Part shown: positions 52,708 through 62,034 of the stretch, one piece after another
How positions within the stretch are numbered: the first letter of the stretch is position 1
Layout of the letters: every line of letters begins with the position of its first letter
Assembly (NCBI RefSeq): GCF_001687565.2
Contig: NZ_CP016534.2
Coordinates: 1,554,501-1,618,500, forward strand
Direction: 5' to 3'
Source of the DNA: Planococcus antarcticus DSM 14505
Lineage (GTDB): Bacteria > Bacillota > Bacilli > Bacillales_A > Planococcaceae
DNA: 64,000 nt
Notes under the pieces: generated by a model
Databases searched by the model: none
What the model was told of the DNA's origin: nothing
What the model saw: the letters and a program-made list of their open reading frames with translations, nothing else
Made by a program: the position numbers and the translations under genes

Positions 52708-52725
52708 AAAATTACCTCCATAAAA

Positions 52726-52936
52726 TAAAAAATCGTACTCGTCCTCGGACATGTCAACATGTCCGAGGACGAGTACGTTAAGACCCGCGGTTCCACCTCG
52801 ATTGACTGCAAAATGCAGCCCGCTTAAAATAAAAAATGGCTCTAGATTGCCTTTTCCTGTAGCTGCAGGCTTTCACCATCCCTGCTCGCTCATTGGTTAC
52901 AGTACTTATCTATCCGTCATTGCCTCTGTTAAGTTC
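52726..52936 (-). promoter_or_regulatory. T-box riboswitch, glycine (glyS leader)
   Basis: On the minus strand, AGGTGGAACCGCG (reverse of 52786-52799) is the T-box core. It is followed by a terminator with a perfect 20-bp stem (52734-52753 with 52758-52777), a 4-nt loop and ATTTTTTATTTT. About 130 nt upstream form stem I; a GGC within AAAAGGCAATC (near 52850) is a possible glycine specifier. The fold was not computed. Confidence 0.9.
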
Positions 52937-52942
52937 GTTCAT

Positions 52943-52971
52943 ATTGTACCACGGCCAAGTTTTCTTCGCAA
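52943..52971 (-). promoter_or_regulatory. Sigma-A promoter of the glyS leader
   Basis: On the minus strand TTGCGA (52971-52966), 17-bp spacer, TACAAT (52948-52943). It lies back to back with the ccpN control region. Confidence 0.8.
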
Positions 52972-53032
52972 TATCGTATTAATTAGTATATAATAATTGA
53001 TATTGAGTATAACATATATATATTTTGAGGCG

Positions 53033-53671
53033 GTGAGTCCAATCGAACTCAATAAACGGCAAGAGGAAATTCTTCAAATCGTTAAAGGCAACGGACCGAT
53101 TACTGGCGAACAGATAGCGGATCGCCTGAACTTAACAAGATCAACGTTACGACCTGACTTAGCCATCCTGACAATGGCAGGCTTTCTAGATGCCCGTCCG
53201 CGTGTTGGCTATTTTTATTCGGGAAAAAAACCGGGACAGGACGTCACGGACACGATGAACAATATGAAAGTCAAGGATTTCCAATCGATTCCGGTTGTCG
53301 TCAGGGAAGACGGTAGTGTCTACGACGCCATCAGCCAGATGTTCCTGGATGATGTGGGTACGCTTTTTGTCGTGGATAAAAAATCCTACCTGGCCGGAGT
53401 GCTGTCGAGAAAGGATTTGCTGCGTGCGAGTCTGGGCAGTCAGAACTTAGCAGCCATCCCTGTACATATCATCATGACGCGCATGCCGAACATCACATAT
53501 TGCACAAAAAATGAATCACTAATTCAGGCAGCACATCGCCTGATCAATCAGCAAATCGATGCACTGCCAGTGGTGGAAGAACAGCCGGATGGCTTCAAAG
53601 TCGTCGGTAGATTAACAAAAACGAATATTACTCGTGCGTTTTTATCGTTATCGGAAAACCACGATTTGTGA
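53033..53671 (+). CDS. ccpN: Transcriptional repressor CcpN (CBS-domain)
   Basis: A 212-aa protein with an N-terminal helix-turn-helix (IELNKRQEEILQIVKGNGPI, LNLTRSTLRPDLAIL) and two CBS domains (SVYDAISQMFLDDVGTLFVVD; LIQAAHRLINQQIDALPVVE). CcpN represses gluconeogenic genes (gapB, pckA) on glycolytic carbon, sensing ATP/ADP through the CBS pair. GTG at 53033 gives the B. subtilis N-terminus and exact length, although GAGG lies only two bases before it; the longer frame from 52997 is unlikely. It is followed by ppsR, as in B. subtilis (yqzB-yqfL). Confidence 0.92.
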   Translation: MSPIELNKRQEEILQIVKGNGPITGEQIADRLNLTRSTLRPDLAILTMAGFLDARPRVGYFYSGKKPGQDVTDTMNNMKVKDFQSIPVVVREDGSVYDAISQMFLDDVGTLFVVDKKSYLAGVLSRKDLLRASLGSQNLAAIPVHIIMTRMPNITYCTKNESLIQAAHRLINQQIDALPVVEEQPDGFKVVGRLTKTNITRAFLSLSENHDL

Positions 53672-53681
53672 GGTGCCAACC

Positions 53682-54488
53682 ATGAATTCACTCCGTTTGT
53701 TCATTGTCTCCGATTCGGTCGGAGAAACAGGGGAATTGGTCGCAAAAGCGGCTATCAGCCAATACCTGAACGCAGATCAAAATGCAGTCCTCAAGCGTTT
53801 TTCTTATATCGATTCGATCGATCATCTTCAGGAAATCGTCAAATTGGCTGTCACCCAGAAGGCCTTCATCGTTTATACATTAGTTTCCCAGGAACTGCGA
53901 GACTATATGCAGTCGGAAACGACAAAGTTTCACGTCACGGCAGTGGATCTGATGGGTCCGCTTTTGGATGCATTGGAAAGGGAGCTAGACGCACCGCCGT
54001 TGCAGGAAGCAGGCTTAGTCCGCAAATTGGATGATGATTACTTTAAAAAGGTGGAAGCCATCGAATTCGCTGTCAAATACGATGATGGAAGAGATCCGCG
54101 TGGTATTTTGATGGCTGACATCGTCCTCGTTGGAATTTCAAGAACTTCCAAAACACCGTTATCCCAATACTTAGCGCATAAGCGGCTAAAGGTCGCCAAT
54201 GTTCCACTGGTGCCTGAAGTCGATCCGCCGGATGAGCTGTACCATGTGGATCCGAAGAAATGCTTCGGCTTGGTCATCTCACCGGATAAACTTAACAACA
54301 TCCGCAAAGAACGGCTGATTGCCCTTGGCTTGAACGATGATGCCAATTATGCGAAAATCGAGCGCATCCATGAAGAAATCGCGCATTTCCATAAAGTGGT
54401 AGATCGCATCGGCTGCGAAATAGTCGATGTGACGAATCGAGCAGTAGAAGAAACTGCTAACCTGATCTTGAGCAAACTTCAAAAATGA
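53682..54488 (+). CDS. ppsR: Pyruvate, phosphate dikinase regulatory protein (DUF299, YqfL)
   Basis: A 268-aa bifunctional kinase/phosphorylase of the DUF299 family, which switches PPDK or PEP synthase on and off. FIVSDSVGETGE begins the protein; the P-loop-like GISRTSKTPLSQYLA and the NRAVEETANLIL end are typical. It pairs with ccpN in gluconeogenesis control. ATG at 53682 has GAGGTG at 7-nt spacing; the earlier frame from 53634 lies within ccpN. Confidence 0.93.
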   Translation: MNSLRLFIVSDSVGETGELVAKAAISQYLNADQNAVLKRFSYIDSIDHLQEIVKLAVTQKAFIVYTLVSQELRDYMQSETTKFHVTAVDLMGPLLDALERELDAPPLQEAGLVRKLDDDYFKKVEAIEFAVKYDDGRDPRGILMADIVLVGISRTSKTPLSQYLAHKRLKVANVPLVPEVDPPDELYHVDPKKCFGLVISPDKLNNIRKERLIALGLNDDANYAKIERIHEEIAHFHKVVDRIGCEIVDVTNRAVEETANLILSKLQK

Positions 54489-54493
54489 TTTCA

Positions 54494-54528
54494 GGAAAAC
54501 CACCTGTATAGGCGGTTTTTCTTTCTTT
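54494..54528 (+). terminator. Terminator of ccpN-ppsR
   Basis: AAAACCACC / GGCGGTTTT hairpin with one mismatch, then TTTCTTTCTTTTT. Confidence 0.75.
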
Positions 54529-54687
54529 TTGGTGGATTTTTTGATAAAAACGTTTTATAATGGAGAATTGTGGCTAAAGCTTACTATTGGATAAAATAGT
54601 TTGCTTTATCTTTTTGTCGAAAAATGAAGGATTTTGTCTTTCTATCACGAATTAAAGTAGTTAAGCAAACTAAAGATGGTGAAAATA

Positions 54688-56487
54688 ATGTCCAATCGAG
54701 TTCCTGAAGAAGTGATTGAAAAAATCCGTTCCAGCACAGATATTGTAGATGTTGTCGGTGAGTATGTTCAGTTAACAAAAAGGGGCCGCAATTGGTTCGG
54801 TCTCTGCCCTTTCCACGGAGAAAGTACACCATCTTTTTCTGTCACCGCCGATAAGCAGATTTTTCATTGTTTTGGGTGTGGAGCTGGTGGCAATGTCATC
54901 ACGTTTCTGATGGATATTGAAAATTTAACGTTTCAGGAAGCCTTATCAAGATTGGGAAGCCGCTCAGGCATAGATGTCGACATACAGAGCCCTGCCGAAT
55001 CCGGTCCGGTGCAATCAAAAAGCGATCATCAATTGATTTTGATGCAGGAGTTTGCTGCGGATATGTACCACCATATATTAATGAATACGGAAGAAGGCCA
55101 AGTGGCATTGGACTATTTGGAAAATAGGGGCTTTACCCGAGAAATTATTGAAAAAAACAAGATTGGCTGGTCGCTTCCGGAATGGAATTACATGGCGTCT
55201 GCGCTCAAGCGAAAAGGCTTTAGTGAAGAAGAGCTGGAAGTGAGTGGATTGGCGATTCCTCGTGAGCAGTCAAGCGGCTATTTTGATCGATTCCGCGGTA
55301 GAATCATGTTTCCAATTATGAACGAGACTGGTAAAGTAATCGCCTTTTCGGGAAGAGTCCTTGAGCACACTAAACAGGAAGCCAAATATATGAATAGCCC
55401 AGAATCTCCGATTTTCCAAAAAAGCCAAGTGCTTTATAATGTGCATCATGCCAGAAGCGCTATAAGGAAAAATCGGAAAATTATTTTGTTTGAAGGGTTT
55501 ATGGATGTCATCGCAGCGGGTAAAGCAGGAGTTGACAATGCTTTAGCAACAATGGGTACGTCACTCACTGCCCAACACATCAGGCAAATGAAGCGTTTTG
55601 CCCAAGAAGTCGTCATTTGTTTTGATGGTGATGATGCAGGCTGGGAAGCTGCTAAAAGAGCGGCGATTTCCTTGAACGAAGATAATTTTAAAGTGGAAGT
55701 GGCGGTCTTACCCGGCAAGATGGATCCAGATGATTTTGTTCGCGAAAATGGCGCTGAAGCATTCAAAGAGCAGATTATTGGAAAGCCTCATGCCTTTATT
55801 GCATTCGCGATGATGCACGCTCGCAGGCATAAAAATTTTCAGTATGAAAACGACCTGCTGCAGTACATTCAAGAAGTGCTGCAACTTTTGGCCGGTAGAT
55901 CCTCGCCCTTAGAGCGGGATTTATATATAAAACAATTATCAGGGGAAACCGGATTATCCCAAGAAGCTATCCTACAGCATTATCGGAAATTGGAAAACAA
56001 AACGATTGCACGGAACCGTCCCGAACCGGCGACAGTAAAGATGACTAAAAAAGAGCCGAAACAGATCACATCACTGCACCGAGCGGAACGGATGCTCTTA
56101 TCGCATGCCCTGGCAGATCCGTCAGTCATGGATAAATTGGAGGTCGAAGACAATGGTATTCCATTTATCAGCGAAGAATTCCAGGCGCTGTACGTTCAAT
56201 TGCTTGGTTTCTATGAAGAATGGGATAAAGCTGATTTTCATAAATTTCTGGAAACCCTTCAAGATGCAGAACTCCGCAAACTTGTCATGGAAACTGCATT
56301 GTCCGAACGTGATCCGGAACATGCGGATGAAGAAATTTCCGATTGTTTAAAACATCTGCAAAAACATCGGGTCGAACAGCAAATTAATCTTAAAATCCAG
56401 CAATCAAAAGAAGCGGAAAAACAGCATGACTTAAAGCGCGCTTTACTTCTTGCACAAGAAGTGATTGCTTTACGAAAATCATTGTAA
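54688..56487 (+). CDS. dnaG: DNA primase
   Basis: A 599-aa primase. The zinc-binding domain has C40, H43, C61 and C64 (CPFHGES, CFGC). The TOPRIM core includes FEGFMDVIAAGKAG, ATMGTSLT and CFDGDDAGWEAA. The C-terminal helicase-binding domain follows. It makes RNA primers with DnaB. ATG at 54688 follows GGTG by seven bases; ATG at 54676 is in frame but would place that site inside. A TATAAT at 54556-54561 with a weak -35 is a possible promoter. Confidence 0.96.
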   Translation: MSNRVPEEVIEKIRSSTDIVDVVGEYVQLTKRGRNWFGLCPFHGESTPSFSVTADKQIFHCFGCGAGGNVITFLMDIENLTFQEALSRLGSRSGIDVDIQSPAESGPVQSKSDHQLILMQEFAADMYHHILMNTEEGQVALDYLENRGFTREIIEKNKIGWSLPEWNYMASALKRKGFSEEELEVSGLAIPREQSSGYFDRFRGRIMFPIMNETGKVIAFSGRVLEHTKQEAKYMNSPESPIFQKSQVLYNVHHARSAIRKNRKIILFEGFMDVIAAGKAGVDNALATMGTSLTAQHIRQMKRFAQEVVICFDGDDAGWEAAKRAAISLNEDNFKVEVAVLPGKMDPDDFVRENGAEAFKEQIIGKPHAFIAFAMMHARRHKNFQYENDLLQYIQEVLQLLAGRSSPLERDLYIKQLSGETGLSQEAILQHYRKLENKTIARNRPEPATVKMTKKEPKQITSLHRAERMLLSHALADPSVMDKLEVEDNGIPFISEEFQALYVQLLGFYEEWDKADFHKFLETLQDAELRKLVMETALSERDPEHADEEISDCLKHLQKHRVEQQINLKIQQSKEAEKQHDLKRALLLAQEVIALRKSL

Positions 56488-56520
56488 GTTAATTCCGGTT
56501 TTTTTAAAGGAGGAAGTCAC

Positions 56521-57675
56521 ATGGCCGAGAAATCTGAACGCCAAACTGAAGTTGAAGCAAGCAATGTACCATTGACTACTGAAGGTCCGGAAGCAACTGT
56601 TGAAGAAGCGAAAAAACAGCTAATCGAAACAGGTAAAAAAACCGGAGAGCTTAATTATGAACAAATTGCTGACAAATTGGCGATTTTCGAAATGGAATCC
56701 GATGCAGTAGAAGAGTTTATCGATCAATTGGAGGGCCATGGTATCGAATTGGAACGGAAATCCGATGACGAAGAGCATTTGGACCGTCTCATGAAACCAA
56801 CCGAAGATAAATTCGATCTGAACGATTTAAGCGTCCCGCCTGGTATCAAAATTAATGATCCTGTCCGCATGTACCTGAAGGAAATTGGACGCGTCGATTT
56901 GCTAAAAGCGGAAGAAGAAGTTCGTTTGGCAAAATTAATCGAACAAGGCGACGAAGAAGCAAAAAAACGTCTTGCTGAAGCTAACCTGCGCTTAGTTGTC
57001 AGTATTGCAAAGCGCTATGTCGGACGCGGCATGCTGTTCCTGGATTTGATCCAGGAAGGAAATATGGGCTTGATCAAAGCAGTTGAAAAATTCGATTATT
57101 CAAAAGGGTTCAAGTTCAGTACGTATGCAACCTGGTGGATCCGTCAGGCCATTACACGCGCTATTGCTGATCAAGCACGGACGATCCGCATCCCTGTTCA
57201 TATGGTGGAAACCATCAATAAATTGATTCGTGTACAGCGCCAGCTGCTTCAGGATCTTGGCCGTGAGCCTTCCCCGGAGGAAATCGGTGAAGAAATGGAC
57301 CTGTTGCCTGAAAAAGTGCGTGAAATTTTGAAAATCGCTCAAGAGCCAGTTTCTTTAGAAACACCAATTGGTGAAGAAGACGATTCGCATTTAGGAGACT
57401 TTATCGAAGATTCCGATGCGCAATCACCATCTGACCACGCCGCTTATGAATTGCTGAAAGAGCAATTGGAAGATGTTTTGGATACCTTGACTGACCGTGA
57501 AGAAAACGTGTTGCGTCTACGCTTCGGCTTGGATGATGGCCGGACACGGACGTTGGAAGAAGTCGGTAAAGTGTTTGGTGTTACGCGTGAGCGGATTCGC
57601 CAAATTGAAGCAAAAGCCTTGCGCAAACTTCGTCATCCTTCTCGTAGCAAACGCCTTAAAGATTTTCTTGAATAG
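56521..57675 (+). CDS. sigA: RNA polymerase primary sigma factor SigA (RpoD)
   Basis: A 384-aa sigma-70 factor. Region 1.1 is short; region 1.2 includes [13 protein letters not shown]; region 2 includes [37 protein letters not shown] and [17 protein letters not shown]; region 4 ends [17 protein letters not shown]. It directs housekeeping transcription; the TTGACA/TATAAT promoters listed here should be its targets. It follows dnaG by 33 bp as in the classic dnaG-sigA operon, with AAAGGAGG upstream. Confidence 0.98.
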   Translation: MAEKSERQTEVEASNVPLTTEGPEATVEEAKKQLIETGKKTGELNYEQIADKLAIFEMESDAVEEFIDQLEGHGIELERKSDDEEHLDRLMKPTEDKFDLNDLSVPPGIKINDPVRMYLKEIGRVDLLKAEEEVRLAKLIEQGDEEAKKRLAEANLRLVVSIAKRYVGRGMLFLDLIQEGNMGLIKAVEKFDYSKGFKFSTYATWWIRQAITRAIADQARTIRIPVHMVETINKLIRVQRQLLQDLGREPSPEEIGEEMDLLPEKVREILKIAQEPVSLETPIGEEDDSHLGDFIEDSDAQSPSDHAAYELLKEQLEDVLDTLTDREENVLRLRFGLDDGRTRTLEEVGKVFGVTRERIRQIEAKALRKLRHPSRSKRLKDFLE

Positions 57676-57686
57676 AAAAAAAACTT

Positions 57687-57725
57687 GAGCCGCTACCGGA
57701 TTTTCCGGAAAGTGGCTCTTTTTTA
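57687..57725 (+). terminator. Terminator of sigA
   Basis: GAGCC-CT-CCGGA / TCCGG-AG-GGCTC hairpin and TTTTTT. Confidence 0.88.
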
Positions 57726-57755
57726 TTGGACTAAAAAAGGAATTCTAGTTAAAGC

Positions 57756-57785
57756 TTGAGTTTGTCTTAATTTTTCCTATATAAT
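57756..57785 (+). promoter_or_regulatory. Probable sigma-A promoter of the acyl-CoA dehydrogenase gene
   Basis: TTGAGT (57756-57761), 18-bp spacer, TATAAT (57780-57785), 41 bp before the start. Confidence 0.65.
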
Positions 57786-57826
57786 GAAAGGTGTAAGCGT
57801 ATTCATAACAAAGGGGATGTACACAA

Positions 57827-58966
57827 ATGGATTTCGATTTGACGCAAGAACAACAGATGATCAAAAAGACCATGAAGGAATTTTCAGATAAGGTAGTGGC
57901 ACCGGGTGCCATTGACCGTGACCGTTCTAAGGCTTTTCCGACTGAAATCTTCAAACAGCTGTCCGACATGGGAATGATGGGGTTGCCGTTTGATGAAAAA
58001 TACGGCGGAGCTGGAGCGGACACCACCAGTTTTGCGATTGTGACTGAAGAGTTGAGCCGTGCCTGTGCATCTACAGGAATCACTTATTCTGCACATATTT
58101 CTCTTGGCGGCGCGCCGCTGAACTTGTTTGGAACTGAAGAACAGAAAGAAAAGTATTTGACACCAATTTGTACTGGTGAGTCGTTTGGTGCTTTCGGGTT
58201 GACGGAACCCAATGCCGGATCGGATGCCGGAGGAACAGAAACCCGTGCAGTGGAAAATGGCGACGACTGGGTCATTAACGGTTCCAAAGTCTATATCACC
58301 AATGCCAGCCATGCCAAGCATTTGGCGATTACCGCCATTACAGGAATGAATGACGGCAAAAAGGAAATCAGTGCCATTATTGTACCGACCGATGCTGAAG
58401 GCTTTACCATCATCGATAATTACGAGAAAATGGGACTTCATTCGTCGAATACGACGGAATTGGTGCTGGAAAATGTCCGCGTGCCAAAGGAGAACCTGTT
58501 AGGCAAGCGTGGAGATGGCTTTAAGCAGTTCTTGGTGACATTAGATGGCGGACGCATCGGCATTGCAGCTATGGCTGTAGGCATCGCGCAAGCGGCATTC
58601 AACAAAGCATTGGCTTATTCTAAAGAACGCAAGCAGTTTGGCAAGCCTTTGTCCGAGTTCCAGATTACTCAGTTCAAGTTGGCCGATATGGCGATGAAAA
58701 TTGAATTAGCTCGCAATATGGTTTACAAAGCCGCTTGGCTAAAGGATCAGGGACGGCCATTTACTAAAGAAGCGTCAATGGCGAAACTGTATGCTTCCGA
58801 AATTTCCATGGAAGTGGCTGATGAAGCGATCCAGATTCATGGGGGTTATGGTTATATGAAGGAATACGAAGTCGAACGTTATATGCGCGATGCAAAATTA
58901 TTGGAAATTGGCGAAGGAACGTCTGAAATCCAGCGCATGGTCATAGCACGCCAAATCGGCTGCTGA
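57827..58966 (+). CDS. Acyl-CoA dehydrogenase (short/medium-chain type)
   Basis: A 379-aa FAD enzyme of the ACAD family, which oxidises acyl-CoA to enoyl-CoA. FGLTEPNAGSDAGG is the FAD/substrate signature. YGGYGYMKEYEVERYMRDA, here as IHGGYGYMKEY and YMRDAKLLEIGEGTSE, carries the catalytic Glu region and the second ACAD signature. It is alone between its own promoter and terminator, without the rest of a beta-oxidation operon. Substrate chain length cannot be told from sequence. It interrupts the B. subtilis-like order between sigA and cccA. Confidence 0.93.
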   Translation: MDFDLTQEQQMIKKTMKEFSDKVVAPGAIDRDRSKAFPTEIFKQLSDMGMMGLPFDEKYGGAGADTTSFAIVTEELSRACASTGITYSAHISLGGAPLNLFGTEEQKEKYLTPICTGESFGAFGLTEPNAGSDAGGTETRAVENGDDWVINGSKVYITNASHAKHLAITAITGMNDGKKEISAIIVPTDAEGFTIIDNYEKMGLHSSNTTELVLENVRVPKENLLGKRGDGFKQFLVTLDGGRIGIAAMAVGIAQAAFNKALAYSKERKQFGKPLSEFQITQFKLADMAMKIELARNMVYKAAWLKDQGRPFTKEASMAKLYASEISMEVADEAIQIHGGYGYMKEYEVERYMRDAKLLEIGEGTSEIQRMVIARQIGC

Positions 58967-58974
58967 AAAAATTG

Positions 58975-59003
58975 AAGCCCTGCGATTTGCAGGGCTCTTC
59001 TTG
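58975..59003 (+). terminator. Terminator of the acyl-CoA dehydrogenase gene
   Basis: AGCCCTGC / GCAGGGCT hairpin with a 5-nt loop, then CTTCTT. Confidence 0.75.
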
Positions 59004-59227
59004 TAGTAGACTTTTCGTTGGAAAAGATTTTGTGAAATAAGTTTTATCAAGAAAGTATGGACAAAAAACTCTTTGCAGAAGGGGTAAATAGAAATTAAAT
59101 TACCGTTTTTGTCACAAACAAAGAAAAGTTATCTGTTAAGACTTTTCGTTTCGTGGATAATACAGTACAATAATGAATGATACGAATAATATCATCAAGC
59201 AGAATTTAGTAGAGGGAGGGGTAACGG

Positions 59228-59620
59228 ATGCAAAAAAATGCAATTGTTCCTTATATCTTAATCATGGCGTTCGGTATTGGTTTAATTTTCTTCTTATCAG
59301 TACAAGGAGTTAACGACGAAGCTGAAATCGCAGAAGAACAGGCAACAGAAGAAGAAGGCGGCGGAGAAGCTGCTGAAGGTGAAGAAGGCGGAGAAACTGC
59401 AGAAGGCGATTTTGATCCTGAAGAGTTCGCGCAAGCAAACTGTATTTCTTGTCACGGTTCAAGCTATGAAGGCGGAGTAGGTCCATCATTGATTGCTACT
59501 GAGCTGCCACAGCCAGACATCGAAGATATTTTGATCAACGGTAAAGGCACTATGCCAGCCGGTCTTGTTCCAGAAGAGAATGTAGCAGCAATGGCTGAGT
59601 GGGTATTATCACTCGAATAG
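59228..59620 (+). CDS. cccA: Membrane-anchored cytochrome c550 (CccA)
   Basis: A 130-aa protein: one N-terminal helix (about residues 6-25), an acidic Glu/Gly-rich linker (30-62), then a small c-type cytochrome domain. The heme motif CISCH is at 72-76 and the probable Met ligand in GTMPAG at 109. It carries electrons outside the membrane. It sits before trmK as in B. subtilis. RBS GAGGGAGGGG lies upstream and a strong terminator follows. Confidence 0.93.
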   Translation: MQKNAIVPYILIMAFGIGLIFFLSVQGVNDEAEIAEEQATEEEGGGEAAEGEEGGETAEGDFDPEEFAQANCISCHGSSYEGGVGPSLIATELPQPDIEDILINGKGTMPAGLVPEENVAAMAEWVLSLE

Positions 59621-59625
59621 CATCC

Positions 59626-59661
59626 AAAAACCCTTAGTTCTTCTGGAGCTAAGGGTTTTTC
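59626..59661 (+). terminator. Terminator of cccA
   Basis: Perfect AAAAACCCTTAG / CTAAGGGTTTTT hairpin with an 11-nt loop. Confidence 0.92.
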
Positions 59662-59682
59662 TGTCAAATTAGGAGGATCTTA

Positions 59683-60396
59683 ATGAATGCTCAACAATTA
59701 TCGCATCGGCTGACAAGAGTGGCCCATCACGTTCCAAAGGGCACAGTAGTGGCAGACATCGGAAGCGACCATGCTTATTTGCCTTGTCATCTGGTATTGA
59801 ATGGCGTAGTGGATAAAGTCATAGCGGGGGAGGTTGTCAAAGGTCCATTTGAATCGGCTCAAAAACAGGTTCAGCAGGAAGGGCTTACCGCACAGATCGA
59901 TGTTCGGTTGGCGAGTGGACTTGACGTCATCCTGCCTGAAGATAGCATCAGCACTGTCACCATTGCGGGCATGGGTGGTCCGTTGATCTGCTCGATTTTG
60001 GTGCAGGGCAAAAAGCAGCTCGTTGGAGTAGAGCGTTTGATCCTGCAGCCTAATGTCCACGCCAAATCCATCCGGGATTGGGCTGTCGCCAACAACTGGG
60101 GCATTGTAGAAGAAGAGATTTTAAAAGAAAATGAAAAAATTTATGAAATACTGGTTCTTCAAAAAGTCGAGGCAACTGTTTTATGGACACCGCAGCAAAT
60201 GCTGATGGGACCTGAACTATTGAAGGAAAAAACGGCTATTTTCCAGGAAAAATGGACACGTGAAAGCGACCAATGGAAAAAAATCGTTGCTCTGATGGAA
60301 TCCACCGCTCAGACAAAGGGAATTATTGAGAAAAAACAGGGATTGATCGAAAAAATACAGTTAGTAGAAGAGGTGCTGCAGCGTGAAAATTCCTAA
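59683..60396 (+). CDS. trmK: tRNA (adenine22-N1)-methyltransferase TrmK
   Basis: A 237-aa SAM enzyme (YqfN) that makes m1A22 in tRNA. VADIGSDHAYLPCHLV is the SAM-binding motif, ITIAGMGGPLI (as VTIAGMGG) the catalytic loop, and LILQPNVHAKSIRDW is typical. The C-terminal third is a coiled coil. GGAGG precedes the ATG. Its end overlaps the GTG start of the next gene by 14 bp. Confidence 0.94.
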   Translation: MNAQQLSHRLTRVAHHVPKGTVVADIGSDHAYLPCHLVLNGVVDKVIAGEVVKGPFESAQKQVQQEGLTAQIDVRLASGLDVILPEDSISTVTIAGMGGPLICSILVQGKKQLVGVERLILQPNVHAKSIRDWAVANNWGIVEEEILKENEKIYEILVLQKVEATVLWTPQQMLMGPELLKEKTAIFQEKWTRESDQWKKIVALMESTAQTKGIIEKKQGLIEKIQLVEEVLQRENS

Positions 60397-61495
60397 TGGC
60401 CGGCAGATCATCGAGGAATTCGAGAAATGGTCGCCTAAGTACTTAGCGATGGAAGGTGATCCGATCGGTTTGCATGTGGGAAGCCTGAACAAGAAAGTCG
60501 ACCGGGTCTTGGTGACCTTGGACGTCAATGAAGAAGTTGTTGACGAAGCAATAGCTAAAGGCGCAGGATTGATAATCGCTCATCATCCACCGATTTTTCG
60601 TCCCCTGAAAAATCTGCAGACGGATTTTCCACTAGGGCGGTTGATGGAAAAACTCATTAAATCTGACATTGCGGTCTATGCGGCGCATACCAATCTAGAT
60701 GTGGCAACGGGTGGTGTCAATGATTTATTGGCGGAGGCATTGGGAATGAAAAACACCAATGTGTTGGTTCCGACTTATGAAGCGGAATTAGTAAAAATTG
60801 CAGTGTTCGCTCCGGAAAGTCATGAAGAAGCAGTTCGTGAAGCATTGGCTAAAGCAGGAGCTGGAGCAATTGGTGATTATGAATCGTGCAGCTATACGTT
60901 TTCTGGAACAGGTCGTTTCCGCCCAACTGCTGGAGCTAATCCATACACGGGTGAAGTTGGGGAAATGGCAGTGGCTTCGGAATCAAAAATAGAAGTAGTA
61001 GTCCGTAAACCCGACAAAGACCGTGTCATTAAAGCTATGATTTCGGCGCATCCTTACGAAGAAGTAGCGTATGATGTGTTTACCTTAGAAAATAAAGGAG
61101 AAGCGATGGGGCTCGGACGCGTCGGAACACTTGAAACACCAATGACATTGACTCAGTTTGCAGAGTGGACAAAACAGCAGCTTGAGGTTCCGGCTCTACG
61201 CATCGTTGGCGATCCAGACGCCATTATTAAAAAAGTCGCAGTGCTCGGTGGCGATGGCAACAAATATTTCCAACAAGCTAAACGTGCCGGAGCGGATGTC
61301 TACGTCACGGGTGATATGTATTTCCATACAGCTCAAGACGCACAAGCGATAGGGTTGAATATTGTCGACCCGGGCCATCATGTAGAAAAAGTGATGATTC
61401 AAGGAGTAGTAGACCATATGTCTAAGCAACAGCCAACTTGGCAATGTGAATTTTTACAGTCTCAAACAAATACAGAACCTTTTCGGTTCATTTAA
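60383..61495 (+). CDS. Nif3-like dinuclear metal-binding protein (YqfO)
   Basis: A 370-aa Nif3/DUF34 protein (YqfO of B. subtilis, about 370 aa). IAHHPPIF and AHTNLDVATGGVND hold the metal-binding His and Asp residues. An inserted PII-like domain (about residues 130-235) follows, and the C-terminal VTGDMYFHTAQDA and DPGHHVEK complete the metal site. The activity is not settled; it has been annotated as a GTP cyclohydrolase I type 2 homolog. The start is GTG with GAGGTG seven bases upstream inside trmK. Confidence 0.92.
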   Translation: MKIPNGRQIIEEFEKWSPKYLAMEGDPIGLHVGSLNKKVDRVLVTLDVNEEVVDEAIAKGAGLIIAHHPPIFRPLKNLQTDFPLGRLMEKLIKSDIAVYAAHTNLDVATGGVNDLLAEALGMKNTNVLVPTYEAELVKIAVFAPESHEEAVREALAKAGAGAIGDYESCSYTFSGTGRFRPTAGANPYTGEVGEMAVASESKIEVVVRKPDKDRVIKAMISAHPYEEVAYDVFTLENKGEAMGLGRVGTLETPMTLTQFAEWTKQQLEVPALRIVGDPDAIIKKVAVLGGDGNKYFQQAKRAGADVYVTGDMYFHTAQDAQAIGLNIVDPGHHVEKVMIQGVVDHMSKQQPTWQCEFLQSQTNTEPFRFI

Positions 61496-61496
61496 A

Positions 61497-61526
61497 AAGA
61501 AGAAGCCGCGGCTTCTTCTTTTTTTT
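61497..61526 (+). terminator. Terminator of trmK-yqfO
   Basis: GAAGAAGCC / GGCTTCTTC palindrome (tight loop) followed by eight Ts. Confidence 0.85.
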
Positions 61527-62034
61527 ATTCATGATCTCTTCTTAAAAGTTTATCCAAAACGTAATTCGAAATAAAGATCGTTCCCTTTAGTTCTGCTTGA
61601 AAGCGTTCGTAAAAATGTATGCAAACTGGCGAACGTTCGTAAAGTGTTTTGATACATTTACGAACGATTTTTTTGCCGATATTTAGCTTTTTTTAGAGCG
61701 TTCGTAATAGTGTACTTTTACGAACGGTTCAAAAGAGCCAATTCATTGAAACTTGTTGAATTGATTGAATACTTTTTACTCCTCGATTTCATATAAGCTC
61801 CTACATAGTTAAAAAATACAAAATGTTTAAAAAATTATGTCAAAATAAAAAAATATTAGAAAAAACAGCTCTAAGCTTCTGATTTCCTTTTATAATATAA
61901 TATTAGAAAAATATGGTTTTTATTAATGTTTAGTGGTATCTTAGTTTTATTAAATAAATTGAATGGGTAACTAAAGTGATGTAAATTTGTTAAATATAGT
62001 ATTAAAATAACCCGTTTTGATAGGAGAAGAAATT
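61527..62034. other. AT-rich gap with a cluster of repeated motifs
   Basis: No coding frame. The left half carries five copies of CGTTCGTAA or its reverse complement (61604-61726). The right half is very AT-rich and must hold the promoter of the next gene, which is not clear. Confidence 0.6.
61604..61726. repeat. Five CGTTCGTAA-type motifs forming two hairpins
   Basis: CGTTCGTAAA at 61604-61613 and 61634-61643; TTTACGAACG at 61657-61666; CGTTCGTAAT at 61699-61708; TTTACGAACG at 61717-61726. Copies 2 and 3 form a 10-bp stem followed by a T run; copies 4 and 5 form a second stem with an 8-nt loop. Confidence 0.85.

Noticed and set aside
51331..52752. Longer glyS starting at 52752
   Set aside because: The extra 15 codons come from the T-box terminator stem; the ATG at 52707 has a proper ribosome-binding site.
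61634..61666. LexA (SOS) box
   Set aside because: The Bacillus SOS box needs CGAAC-N4-GTTCG; here CGAAC and GTTCG overlap without spacing, and the motif pairs form long hairpins instead.
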